Positions 8,712 to 16,459 of a stretch of 64,000 nucleotides of DNA are shown here, one piece after another. The translations under genes and the position numbers were made by a program. The notes under the pieces are model-generated. The model did no database searches. It was not told where the DNA came from and saw nothing but the letters and a program-made list of their open reading frames with translations. The stretch spans positions 1 to 64,000 of the forward strand of contig CBCXTV010000004.1 in NCBI GenBank assembly GCA_965178125.1. The letters run 5' to 3'. This DNA comes from Bilabrum cf. latius. Its lineage: Eukaryota; Bigyra: Bicosoecida; Bigyra; Bicosoecida. Position 1 is the stretch's first letter. Each line of letters begins with the position of its first letter.

Positions 8712-10997
8712 ATGTCGGCTCCGTTCAAGGGCGAAACGATGAGTTTGTCTGTTGCCGAGTCGCTGAAGTCCGGAGTCGCATCCTGCTCCTGGGATCCCGC
8801 GTGGGTTTCCGCGAGCTGCGTGCCGTGCGATGGCCTCCCCACAAGCCAGGAGTCAGAAGCGTCCACGACGGCGACCTCTGCTTTGTTAGGGGTGTCCGAG
8901 GCGTCCTCAACGTGCTCGTGTGGCCTCGGTGTCTCCAATTCGGTGGCTGCAGCGCGCGCGGCCGCTGTCCCGAGTTTTGGCTTTGACGATGCGGAGAACG
9001 ACTTCGACGCCAGTCTCGAAATGATTGAGGCCTCATGCGAGGTCGCATGCGAGGCAGAATGCGAGGGCGATCCGGGAGCCTGCTTGTTGTCCCACGGTAA
9101 GTCGAGCGGTCAGTGGCAGATCGGCGTAGTGGGTGAACGAGTCCTTTATGAGGGCCTCAGCGTTGAGGGCGACATTCCTGGCCTCGTTGCTGCCTCCGAA
9201 GCGCTCGCCGCGGGTGTCATCAATTTGGAACCCCCGTCAGAGGAAGTACTTTTGCCGGTGCAGCTTCTGCGGAGTAGTCAAGGTTCCCGTGGGGTTCCGC
9301 CCATCGAGGATTCTGCGCCCGATGCGAGGGGGCGACCGCAGATGCTCATGCTTCCCGATTTCGTGCCCCCCGTGAAGAGGCGGCGTCTTCGGCAGAAGTG
9401 CGACCCTGCTGAGGGCGATGCAGCACCGAGTCTTGCGGCTCATCCCGGACCTCCGCCCGCGGCTCGTGCCGCGGCCGGAGCGTCTGGGCCGCAGCGCTCG
9501 ACTGGAAGGCCTTCGACTCGTCCGAGTGATAGTGTCATCTATCGTCTCCTGCGGGTTTTCCCTGACGATTTCAAGTTGGCGTTTCCGGCGTCGGTGTCAC
9601 ACCAGCGGAAGCGGTGCCTCATCAGGGAGGCGCTTCGCAATGTACCCGGTGACCGCATGTGCATCTTGAAAGACTGGGCTGCGGGGGCGGAGGACACTCC
9701 TTGCCAGCTTCGTTTCGAGGAGCTCTTCCCAGAGCTTGCGCGGCAGCGGGACGAAGTTGTGAGGAATCCGGGATCGCATTCAGTGCCCGTGGGCGAGATT
9801 GTGCCTGCGTCCGACAAGAACACGAGGCGGGGAAGGGCCGTGATGCTTACCTTTCACGGTCGCTGGGGTGTCGAAAAGGAGCCTGTGCGCGACATCATGT
9901 CGGCATCCGTGGCAAGGGGCGTCCTGAGGCGATTGGTTCTCGCGTCTCCGTTCTATGTGGAGCTTTGGGCCACCTTCAAGGCATGGGCGCAGGACATCGC
10001 GCGGCGGATGATGTGGCCTCAGCTGTCCATGAAAATGGAGCTCTCCCTGCACCGCAAGCACGCCGCAAACCTGGTGCACTTCCACGTATGCATGACGGAT
10101 TCCGAGAAGTCGCATCGTTGTCGCGTGGCGGAGGATTTCATGTGGGCCGGCAGCAGGCCGAATGTCGTGTACGGCTCCGGGCGGTCAGCGAAAGCGCAGG
10201 AACGTGGCGCGTCGGAGTTACACTATTATTGTCAAGCTCCCAAAGTCGGTGCGCTGCTTTGCGCCACGAACTACCGAGCCGGACGCGATTTCGTCGTCAA
10301 TGGTAAGTTCGTGCACGCGTTGTTCGCACGCTTCAAAATGGATCCGGACGTCGCGAGAAGGGAACTCGTGGCGTATCGGTGTCGGGACGCCGAGAGCTTA
10401 GTGCGCGCCATCGACTTCCACATACAGAATGCCGCGGAGAGGAGAGAGGTGTGCGCGCAGGCCGCGGTGCACGTAGTGACGAAGCTCCGCCCCTTTAAGG
10501 TGGTGCCCGAAGTCGAGAAGTGGCGCGAGAGCTATCGTCAGGAGTGGTTCGCGCACATGCGCTTCAAGTTCCTTGTCTTGGTGGGGGACTCCCGGTTCGG
10601 GAAGACAGTGTACGCGCGGAATCTCTTCGGGAGCGAAAGGACTCTTGTTGTGAACTGTCAGGGCAGTGTGGAACCTCCGCTCCGTGGCTTCGATCGAAGT
10701 CGGCATGTGGCCATTGTGTTCGACGAGGCAAATGCCCTGTGGGTCGTCAACAACAAACAGGTCTTTCAGGCTGGCCTTGACCCCTCCCTGCTCGGCCAGA
10801 GCAAGACGAACAGCCTCGCATACTCTGTGTGGCTCCACGGTATCGCCCTGATCATCTGCACGAATTCGTGGGGCTCTGACGTGACGGAGTCGGTGGACCG
10901 CGAGTGGCTTGACAACAACTGTACGAAAGTGGAGGTGAAAGATCGGCTCTACTTCGACGAGGACTTGTTGTCTCTCACGGATGTGCAGAAGAGCTGA
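8712..10997 (+). CDS. CRESS-type replication initiator (HUH endonuclease + SF3 helicase), unit 1
   Basis: Predicted 761 residues, ATG start MSAPFKGETM. Residues 1 to about 370 are a long low-complexity, Ala/Glu-rich extension with a nuclear-localisation-like run VKRRRLRQK at 221-229. The Rep endonuclease core follows: motif I MLTFHG near 378-383, the HUH motif H456-F457-H458 in LVHFHV, and motif III YYCQAPKVG with Y505/Y506 and K511 as candidate nicking tyrosine and lysine. The superfamily 3 helicase follows: Walker A GDSRFGKT at 625-632, Walker B VAIVFDEAN with D671-E672, and motif C IICTN with N718. Such proteins nick an origin and drive rolling-circle replication of small circular ssDNA viruses and plasmids. 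The length is about twice the usual Rep because of the N-terminal extension. All catalytic residues are present. It could be domesticated, an integrated virus or plasmid gene, or part of a mobile element. Confidence 0.88.
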   Translation: MSAPFKGETMSLSVAESLKSGVASCSWDPAWVSASCVPCDGLPTSQESEASTTATSALLGVSEASSTCSCGLGVSNSVAAARAAAVPSFGFDDAENDFDASLEMIEASCEVACEAECEGDPGACLLSHGKSSGQWQIGVVGERVLYEGLSVEGDIPGLVAASEALAAGVINLEPPSEEVLLPVQLLRSSQGSRGVPPIEDSAPDARGRPQMLMLPDFVPPVKRRRLRQKCDPAEGDAAPSLAAHPGPPPAARAAAGASGPQRSTGRPSTRPSDSVIYRLLRVFPDDFKLAFPASVSHQRKRCLIREALRNVPGDRMCILKDWAAGAEDTPCQLRFEELFPELARQRDEVVRNPGSHSVPVGEIVPASDKNTRRGRAVMLTFHGRWGVEKEPVRDIMSASVARGVLRRLVLASPFYVELWATFKAWAQDIARRMMWPQLSMKMELSLHRKHAANLVHFHVCMTDSEKSHRCRVAEDFMWAGSRPNVVYGSGRSAKAQERGASELHYYCQAPKVGALLCATNYRAGRDFVVNGKFVHALFARFKMDPDVARRELVAYRCRDAESLVRAIDFHIQNAAERREVCAQAAVHVVTKLRPFKVVPEVEKWRESYRQEWFAHMRFKFLVLVGDSRFGKTVYARNLFGSERTLVVNCQGSVEPPLRGFDRSRHVAIVFDEANALWVVNNKQVFQAGLDPSLLGQSKTNSLAYSVWLHGIALIICTNSWGSDVTESVDREWLDNNCTKVEVKDRLYFDEDLLSLTDVQKS

Positions 10998-11201
10998 CGC
11001 CGGCCGCTGAGGTTTTCAGTCCGGTTCACACGAGCGCCGGAGCCGCAGCGGCAGCCGCTTCGGTGCTCCTGAAGGTCTAATGTCCTCAATGCGTTTCGTG
11101 TGCAAAAAGGATGTGGTCTCTACATGGGGGCATTCCGCAAGTTTCATGTGGTCCGTCGCGTTCGTCCGGGGGAGTGCTTGCCTAGTATTGGGAGCTTGCC
11201 T

Positions 11202-11253
11202 GACACACACACACGTGGCACCCAGCCTGATGGGTTGCAAGTGTGTGTGTGTC
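11202..11253. repeat. AC/GT stem-loop between Rep and CxxC genes
   Basis: A 13-bp arm GACACACACACAC (11202-11214) is the exact reverse complement of GTGTGTGTGTGTC (11241-11253), separated by 26 bases. It lies in the 404-bp gap after the Rep stop; I see no gene in that gap. The unit 2 copy is at 37246-37297. It could shape the 3' end of the Rep transcript or be a simple-sequence relic. Confidence 0.6.
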
Positions 11254-11401
11254 TCCGCAGTGCCGCGGTTGGGACCCGGCGGGTCGTTTGCTTTTACGTC
11301 GCCGCGTCGCGCGCCGACGAGACATTTCTTGGTCTCAGAAGCCTCTGCTTCCGGTAGTCGCGCCGTGTACGCTCGCGGGCCGAAGGTGGGTGCGTTGCTT
11401 G

Positions 11402-12094
11402 ATGGCCTACGTCGGTATCGCCGATGCACCGTATGTGGCCGTGGTTGCCGCGTCGACCTCCGAGCACGCCCCGGAGGGCGAGGTGGAGATGATGCTTGCG
11501 CCTCTTGCCGGAGATGTCGGTTTCAAGCGGCCTCGCGTGTTTCCTCCCGGTTCGCGACTTCTTCCTAAGTCGCCGGCCCATCCGGCGGTGCTCATAACAG
11601 CGCTCGGCAGTGAGGCACCCCAGGACACACAGTGCGTCGTTTGGTCGGACTCTAAGGCTTTCGACCTCGCGGAGTTTGTATGCTCTTCCTGCGGCTGCAA
11701 TCGTGTCATGGCGGACCTGAATCATCGTATGCGTGATCGTCTCGTGCGTCGCGTGCAGCGTACGCTTTATGCCGATGATTCTCCGTGCGGCAGGGGTGCG
11801 ATTACTTGTCGTGCTTGTCGCGAGAAGGCGCGGGACGCGGCGCCGAAGACGTCGATCATGAACGCGGCGAACAAGAAGAAGATCTCGGGAACACTTCGCA
11901 TGCAGTTGGATCTCATTGTAGAGACCGGGGAGCGGAAGGGGCAGCGTTGTACTGCGGAGAAAATTCTGACATTGGGAACGATGAAGCAGCACAGGGTTTT
12001 CGAGAGGGATCTTTACGATGAGGCATGGCGCGGGCTTGTTCGTCTGTCTGGACGCGAGGCTTGGAGCGATGACGATTCTTGGTCTCCGCGTTGA
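11402..12094 (+). CDS. Small paired-CxxC protein, unit 1
   Basis: Predicted 230 residues from ATG 11402 (MAYVGIADAPYVAVV). The frame is open further upstream but without an ATG. The middle has VCSSCGCNRV near residue 93 and CRACREKARD about 40 residues later, giving two CxxC knuckles that could hold one zinc ion. A Lys-rich stretch NAANKKKISGT follows, then an acidic Trp-containing tail. The CxxC arrangement resembles that of the larger proteins at 13215-14261 and 18019-19083. The function is unknown; a nucleic-acid-binding accessory is a guess. It is the last gene inside the 12-kb block. Confidence 0.65.
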   Translation: MAYVGIADAPYVAVVAASTSEHAPEGEVEMMLAPLAGDVGFKRPRVFPPGSRLLPKSPAHPAVLITALGSEAPQDTQCVVWSDSKAFDLAEFVCSSCGCNRVMADLNHRMRDRLVRRVQRTLYADDSPCGRGAITCRACREKARDAAPKTSIMNAANKKKISGTLRMQLDLIVETGERKGQRCTAEKILTLGTMKQHRVFERDLYDEAWRGLVRLSGREAWSDDDSWSPR

Positions 12095-13214
12095 GCTTGC
12101 GTGACGGTTTTCCCTCTCAACCTGGCCTCTTGCGTGGCGCTGCTTCCGCGTGTGGCCTGAGCGTGCGACCTGAGCGTTCGGCTTGCTGTCGCGTGTGACC
12201 TGAGCGAACGGGCGGTCGACAGTATCCCGCGTATGTTGCTCCTGGGGTTCAAGAAAACTTGTACTTTTTGGGCTGTACGGTGGTCAGTGGTGCACGGTTC
12301 GTTCGCAGCCTCCGCGTTGTTGGAAAGCTATGGTGGAGCATGGTTCTTTTCGCAGCCTCCGCGTTGTGATCAAGCTACGGTGGAGCATGGTTCGTGAGCA
12401 TGGTTCTTTTCGCAGCCTCCGCGTTGTTGACACGTGAAAGCTACGCGAACGTGACCACACAATAGGCCATACCCCAGGTGAAATCCGGACTCGGACATCC
12501 AGACGAAGCGGCATCATACACACTGTTGAACACACAAATGACACTGAGCTCCACCGTAACGTAACTTTCCATCACCACCTGGTTTATTTTCTCCGCGATG
12601 GCAGCTTGGCGGTGACGCTGTGTCTTCGGGCATGAAGGGGCAAATCTTTGGTTTTTTGGGCCCTGTTTCGGTCACCGAAAAGTCGTGTGATTTCTGGCGC
12701 GCAGGAGGAGTGACGCAAGGTATTTCTGAACCGTTTTCCGGACGCTTTCCGGGCCTCCCATGTGACCGCTTTTTGCGTACCGAAACACGTTCCGCGCGTG
12801 AGGAGCAGATGCGGATCTCCGCGGGGTCCTAGTTGTGTCCTTTTTCGGGGGACGAAATCGGGCGCACTTGTCGTGCCGATTCGTGGTCGTCTCTGAGACC
12901 GGCTGCGAGTCGGGAAAGGTGCCCGGGAGATGCTCGTGTCCTTGGCTTCGTATTTCTCCGCATATTCTTCAAACGCGGGCGCACGTCTCCTACCGATTCG
13001 TGTTCGGTTTCCGAGGCCGATCGCGAGTCGGGAAATGCGCCCGCGATGCGCTCTCGATCTCGGAAAGGGCGGGAGTCCGTTCTTGCATTCGGAATGGGCG
13101 GGGAGTTGCTTTTCCTGGGAGCATGTGCGAGATTCCTTCTCCGCGGGTCCTCTTTCGGCTTCGGCAGTCAGCAGCGCACTCTGCGGGAACGGCATTCTCC
13201 GAGTCTCTTTGCCG
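12095..13214 (+). other. Region across right border of block, no gene supported
   Basis: Holds the subterminal repeats, the TA border at 12721, and a leader for the next gene. Pieces of it recur in the mosaic: 12523-12578 at 20358-20413, 12743-12788 at 22710-22754, 13051-13201 at about 20413-20602, and 12721-12973 at 25195-25453. The frame of the next gene stays open from 12930, but the predicted residues before 13215 look like translated non-coding DNA. Confidence 0.4.
12304..12440. repeat. Subterminal short direct repeats at right end of block
   Basis: CGCAGCCTCCGCGTTGT occurs three times, starting at 12304, 12351 and 12411, with GGTGGAGCATGGTTC between copies. Just upstream (about 12140-12215) GACCTGAGCG recurs. 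The cluster lies 280-420 bp inside the right border of the 12-kb block. Subterminal repeats often bind transposases, but no matching set was found at the left end. The unit 2 copies are near 38348-38484. Confidence 0.6.
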
Positions 13215-14261
13215 ATGATGTCTGAGGAGAAACCGTCCGAGAGCATTGCTGTTTCCTTGGGAGACGGCCGCAATCTTCGTGGGCGTCGAGGCGCCGGTAA
13301 TATGGGAAACGAGGGCGGCATGTTGGCGCGCGAGGTCGACGCCCCGGCGGAGCACGCCGGCGCGGCGGCAAGCGTCGATGTTGCGGGCGGCCCCCACATC
13401 GAAAGCGGCGGCGCGGAGGCGGCGTCCACGGGGATGCTCGGAGAGGAGAGCGGCAAGGCAGCGCCGAAGGAGGACGCCGAAGACGACGGCGGCAAGAAGA
13501 CGGAGGAGGAGGATGCTCGCGGCGGTGGACGTGCTGTGGTGCCCGGAGGTAATGACGACGTATGGACCGACGCAGCCGCTTGGAAGGCGGGTGGCGGCGT
13601 GGCAGAGGCATTGTCATCGCAGCGTGTGAATCTTGCGCACACTGCCGGGGCGGTCTCTGGCGCTGATAGCTGGGATCCATGGGAGACCCCTGCGAAGTCG
13701 TCATGGGGGGAGACGTACGTGCCGCGGCAGGTCGCGCCGGAGCCGGCGGAGGAGGCGACATGGACTTGCAACGCGTGCCAGTGCTGCAAGCCCCGGTCGG
13801 CGTACTTCAAGAAGTGGAAGGACTGGATCCAACCAGTTTGCCGGGTGTGTTGCGACAAGTTCGACAACGCGACGCCGTGGTGGGTGTGGTGCAAGAACTG
13901 CAAAAACGAGTATCCGGCGTACCGATTTCCCCAGATCCGCCGGAAGAAGGAGAACCTGCGCTATTTCTTCCCTGAGGACTGGTGCGCGAAGTGCCTGGTT
14001 GCGCGTGGCTGGAGTCTCCATGATGTCCGTTCCTCTGCGGGTGAAGCGAAGCGTTGGGTGCCAAAAGCTTGCGCGAATACCGGTGACGGCGACAACGACG
14101 CTCGTGCTCCCGCACGCGACGAGCCTCCTGCAGGAGGCGCCGCCTCCTGCAGCAACGCCGTGCGTCAGAGTCCTTCGCGTGACGAGGCCTTGGATGACAT
14201 CAAGCGGGCCATGGAGCTTCTCCAGAATGCGGAAAGGTTCCTCCTCACGATGCCAGCGTGA
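13215..14261 (+). CDS. CxxC-rich zinc-finger-like protein, unit 1
   Basis: Predicted 348 residues from tandem ATGs at 13215/13218 (MMSEEKPSES). The N-terminal half is Ala/Gly/Glu-rich and disordered with an acidic run. Residues about 184-270 carry CNACQCC, CRVCCDKF, CKNCKNEY and CAKC, i.e. two successive modules of CxxC-aromatic/basic-CxxC rich in Trp, Lys and Phe. The C-terminus has a helical segment (DDIKRAMELLQNAERF). The pattern recalls zinc-binding modules such as Stc1-like or treble-clef fingers, but I cannot assign a family. It is the first gene right of the 12-kb block. Fragments of it seed much of the mosaic region. A longer ORF from ATG 12930 exists but its extra 95 residues look non-coding. 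Confidence 0.7.
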   Translation: MMSEEKPSESIAVSLGDGRNLRGRRGAGNMGNEGGMLAREVDAPAEHAGAAASVDVAGGPHIESGGAEAASTGMLGEESGKAAPKEDAEDDGGKKTEEEDARGGGRAVVPGGNDDVWTDAAAWKAGGGVAEALSSQRVNLAHTAGAVSGADSWDPWETPAKSSWGETYVPRQVAPEPAEEATWTCNACQCCKPRSAYFKKWKDWIQPVCRVCCDKFDNATPWWVWCKNCKNEYPAYRFPQIRRKKENLRYFFPEDWCAKCLVARGWSLHDVRSSAGEAKRWVPKACANTGDGDNDARAPARDEPPAGGAASCSNAVRQSPSRDEALDDIKRAMELLQNAERFLLTMPA

Positions 14262-14466
14262 CGCGGGAGCTTCCCGAATGGGTCCGTCGTACTGTGAGGG
14301 CGCTCCGGAAGGAAGAGCGCGAGTGAGTCATCCTTGCGCCGAGGTGAGCGCGACGTCGGAGGAGCACGGTCGTTTGATTGGGAACGATATGGTCGGCAGC
14401 GTGTGAAAATCCGAGTTTCTCGTGCAGGATTGGGCAGCTCTCTAGATATCTTGCCCGGGAAGGGTG

Positions 14467-15440
14467 TGATGCGGTGGGAGCGCTTCCGCCTCACGTGGCA
14501 GACGTCCACACTTCCTGGTTCCCCGGCAGGCTGTTTGGCGAGACGGAGTGGCAAAGCATCCGCCTGCTCATTCCTACTTTGTTACCTCGATTGTGAGCTC
14601 GCAGCTTGGGGCGGAGGATTCTGCGGGCAGCTCATGTGTGCCTAGAGTGTCATCCCGCGACCCTCTGACTTCTGTCCGTGGCTTTACCTCTTCGCGCAGG
14701 AAGATTCCTCATGAGGCAAGCCCGGTCCGAACTCGCGTGGGATGCCGTGCGCTGGTGCGGCTTCCACTCATCCCCGGGGTGGGGAGCGCTGGGTAAAGGA
14801 TCGTCTGTCCCTGCAAGTTTCGATTCGGCGAGGTGCGGCAGCATGACGCGGACCGAGGTGAAGTCCTTTGTCCGCGATAGGTCGCCGCGTCGCGCGGTGG
14901 CGACCCCACAGCGCCCAAATCCCATTCCAGAGAGGGGGTGTGATGCAGTGGGAGCCCTTCCGCCTCACGTGACAGACGTTCACACTTCCTGGTTCCCATA
15001 AGGTCTTCAGCACAGCGCATGCGAGGCAGGCTGTTTGGCGAGACGTAGTGGCATCGCCCCCGCCTGCTCATTCCTACTTTGTTACCTCGATTGTCAGCTT
15101 GGGGCTCGGGGGCGGCGGATTCAGCGGGCAGCTCATGTATGCTGGAGTGTCATCCCGCGACCTCTGACTTCTGTCCGTGGCTTTACCTCTTCGCGCAGGA
15201 AGATTCCTCATGAGGCAAGCCCGGTGCGAACTCCTGTGGGATGCCGTGCGCTGGTTCGGATTCCACTCATGCCCGATGTGGGGAGCGCTAGGGTAAAGGA
15301 TCGTCTGTCCCTGCAAGTTTCGATTCGGCTCGAGTCAATGTGAGGAAGGAGAGGTGCGGCAGCATGACGCGGAACGAGGTGACGTCCTTTGTCCGCGATA
15401 GGTCGCCGCGTCGCGCGGTGGCGACCCCGCAGCGCCCAAA
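14467..15440. repeat. Degenerate tandem duplication of about 0.5 kb, unit 1
   Basis: TGATGC-G-GTGGGAGC at 14467 recurs at 14941. The segments with CAGGCTGTTTGGCGAGAC, CTGCTCATTCCTACTTTG and TCTGACTTCTGTCCGTGG also recur about 480-510 bp later, with scattered differences and a short insertion near 15000-15030. The left copy carries a truncated version of the coiled-coil gene start (14843-15001); the right copy leads into the full gene at 15364. The same duplication is in units 2 and 3. Confidence 0.8.
14843..15001 (+). pseudogene. Truncated copy of coiled-coil protein N-terminus, unit 1
   Basis: An ATG ORF of 52 residues starts MTRTEVKSFVRDRSPRR, matching the first 27 or so residues of the 15364 gene (MTRNEVTSFVRDRSPRR). 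It then runs into unrelated sequence where the tandem duplication breaks. It is probably non-functional. The equivalents are 40887-41045 and 54946-55104. Confidence 0.6.
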
Positions 15441-15888
15441 CCCCGCCCCGCCAGCGAGTCCTCACTCGACAGCGGTGTCGAACCTGCAGCAGCGCTTCGA
15501 GAACATGCAGCAGCGTGCGGAAAGCTTGAGCGCTCAGCTGGAGTACGCCCAAAGTGTGATCAGGCTGCTCTCCGGCCTGTTGCGCGATGAGGCTCCTCGG
15601 TTCCATGCAGACTTTGATCCCGTGATTCGGCGTGCGATGTCTGGCGCAAGCGGCTCCGTTGCGGGTAGGTCTTTCCGTCTTGTGGACGGAGGCGTCATCC
15701 ACGGACCTGACACAGCAGTCGCTGCTCCTCCGCGTCGTCTCATCGTTGAGGTGCGTACGGACTGGGAGATGACCGAGACTGCCTCAACTGTGCTGGATTC
15801 CTCAGGATCAGACGACATGGGTTCCGAGGACTCGCCGCCGCCGACCGTCGTCCTCCCCAGCGGCGCGGCGGGCGCCGGCGGTGCCTAG
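15364..15888 (+). CDS. Short coiled-coil protein, unit 1
   Basis: Predicted 174 residues from ATG 15364. It has a basic N-terminus (SFVRDRSPRRAVATPQ), then a Gln/Leu heptad-like stretch (NLQQRFENMQQRAESLSAQL, residues about 41-80) predicted to form a coiled coil, a central HGPDTAVAAPPRRLIVEV segment, and an acidic Ser/Asp/Pro tail. No family is recognised; dimerisation through the coiled coil is likely. It lies between the CxxC-rich gene and the transposase on the same strand. Confidence 0.6.
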   Translation: MTRNEVTSFVRDRSPRRAVATPQRPNPAPPASPHSTAVSNLQQRFENMQQRAESLSAQLEYAQSVIRLLSGLLRDEAPRFHADFDPVIRRAMSGASGSVAGRSFRLVDGGVIHGPDTAVAAPPRRLIVEVRTDWEMTETASTVLDSSGSDDMGSEDSPPPTVVLPSGAAGAGGA

Positions 15889-16049
15889 TCCTCGGCAGCT
15901 CCTGCATCGGAGCCTCCTGTCGAGATTCGATCGCGCAACGTCGTTCCTTACATTGCTTGCCGTCGCATGTGCGGGGCGGTGGTGGGTGTGCGTGTTCGCC
16001 GAAAGTTCCCGGCCTCGTCTTCCTCAGGAGAGCTCCTCGACCCGAAATT

Positions 16050-16163
16050 GGCAGCTCAGCGCTGCCGTGGCCGATACAGTACCCGTGCACGGCCAGTTGG
16101 CAGCTACGCGCTGCCGTTGCCAATGTCGTCCGCACGAGAGCAGAGTGGCAGCTCAGCGCAGGC
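16050..16163. repeat. Three iterated GGCAGC hairpins upstream of transposase
   Basis: GGCAGCTCAGCGCTGCC at 16050-16066, GGCAGCTACGCGCTGCC at 16099-16115 and a partial GGCAGCTCAGCGCAGG at 16147-16162 are spaced 48-49 bp apart. The first two are perfect 6-bp stems (GGCAGC/GCTGCC). They sit in the roughly 570-bp gap before the transposase ATG and are candidates for regulator or transposase binding. Equivalents are near 42094-42207 and 56153-56266. The rest of the 15889-16459 gap shows no gene. Confidence 0.6.
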
Positions 16164-16459
16164 GAGAAACCGCGCTCGCAATGCTGCGAGGTGTATTCAA
16201 TGCTGTGCACGTGTCTATCCCTCTCCCTGGTTTTGTCTCGCTTGCGCCAGTGTGACCGCAGCAGAGCGGGTGCTTCCCGCGCGTCTTCAGCTTTGAGCAC
16301 TCCTCCAGCGACAGGAAGGCATTCGCTTGCTCTCGCTCCCCGCCTGCGTCCTATCCCTCCCGGGTATCTTCAGAGGCCACAGGCAGTGCGAAGCTTGGCA
16401 GCGGGTCCGTCCGCGTCGTTTCGGCTGTGAGCGATCTTCTGCCCGGTTCCTCACGCGTC

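Larger units (their letters stand above)
731..12720. mobile_element. 11,990-bp TA-flanked block carrying Rep and glycosyltransferase genes, unit 1
   Basis: The block is defined by its precise absence from unit 3 (junction 52821-52825) and from a fused copy of its two flanks inside the mosaic (junction 25191-25196). It is bordered by TA at 729-730 and 12721-12722. The left end starts CTCTCCGTCACTCC and the reverse complement of the right end starts CCTTGCGTCACTCC, with patchy similarity for about 65 bp (shared GGGCCC near base 58). The junctions read TA-C-TA and TA-CT-TA. This resembles a Tc1/mariner/pogo-type element and its excision footprints. Against this, inverted similarity runs a little beyond the TA (CCGGAAAACG in both flanks), and a diverged copy of the left boundary region lies at about 2424-2560. 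No transposase is visible inside the block; a DDE transposase gene lies 3.7 kb to its right. Confidence 0.5.

Noticed and set aside
12930-13214. N-terminal 95-residue extension of the CxxC-rich protein
   Set aside because: The frame is open from an ATG at 12930, but the translation looks like leader sequence, and the tandem ATG at 13215/13218 begins the compositionally coherent protein.
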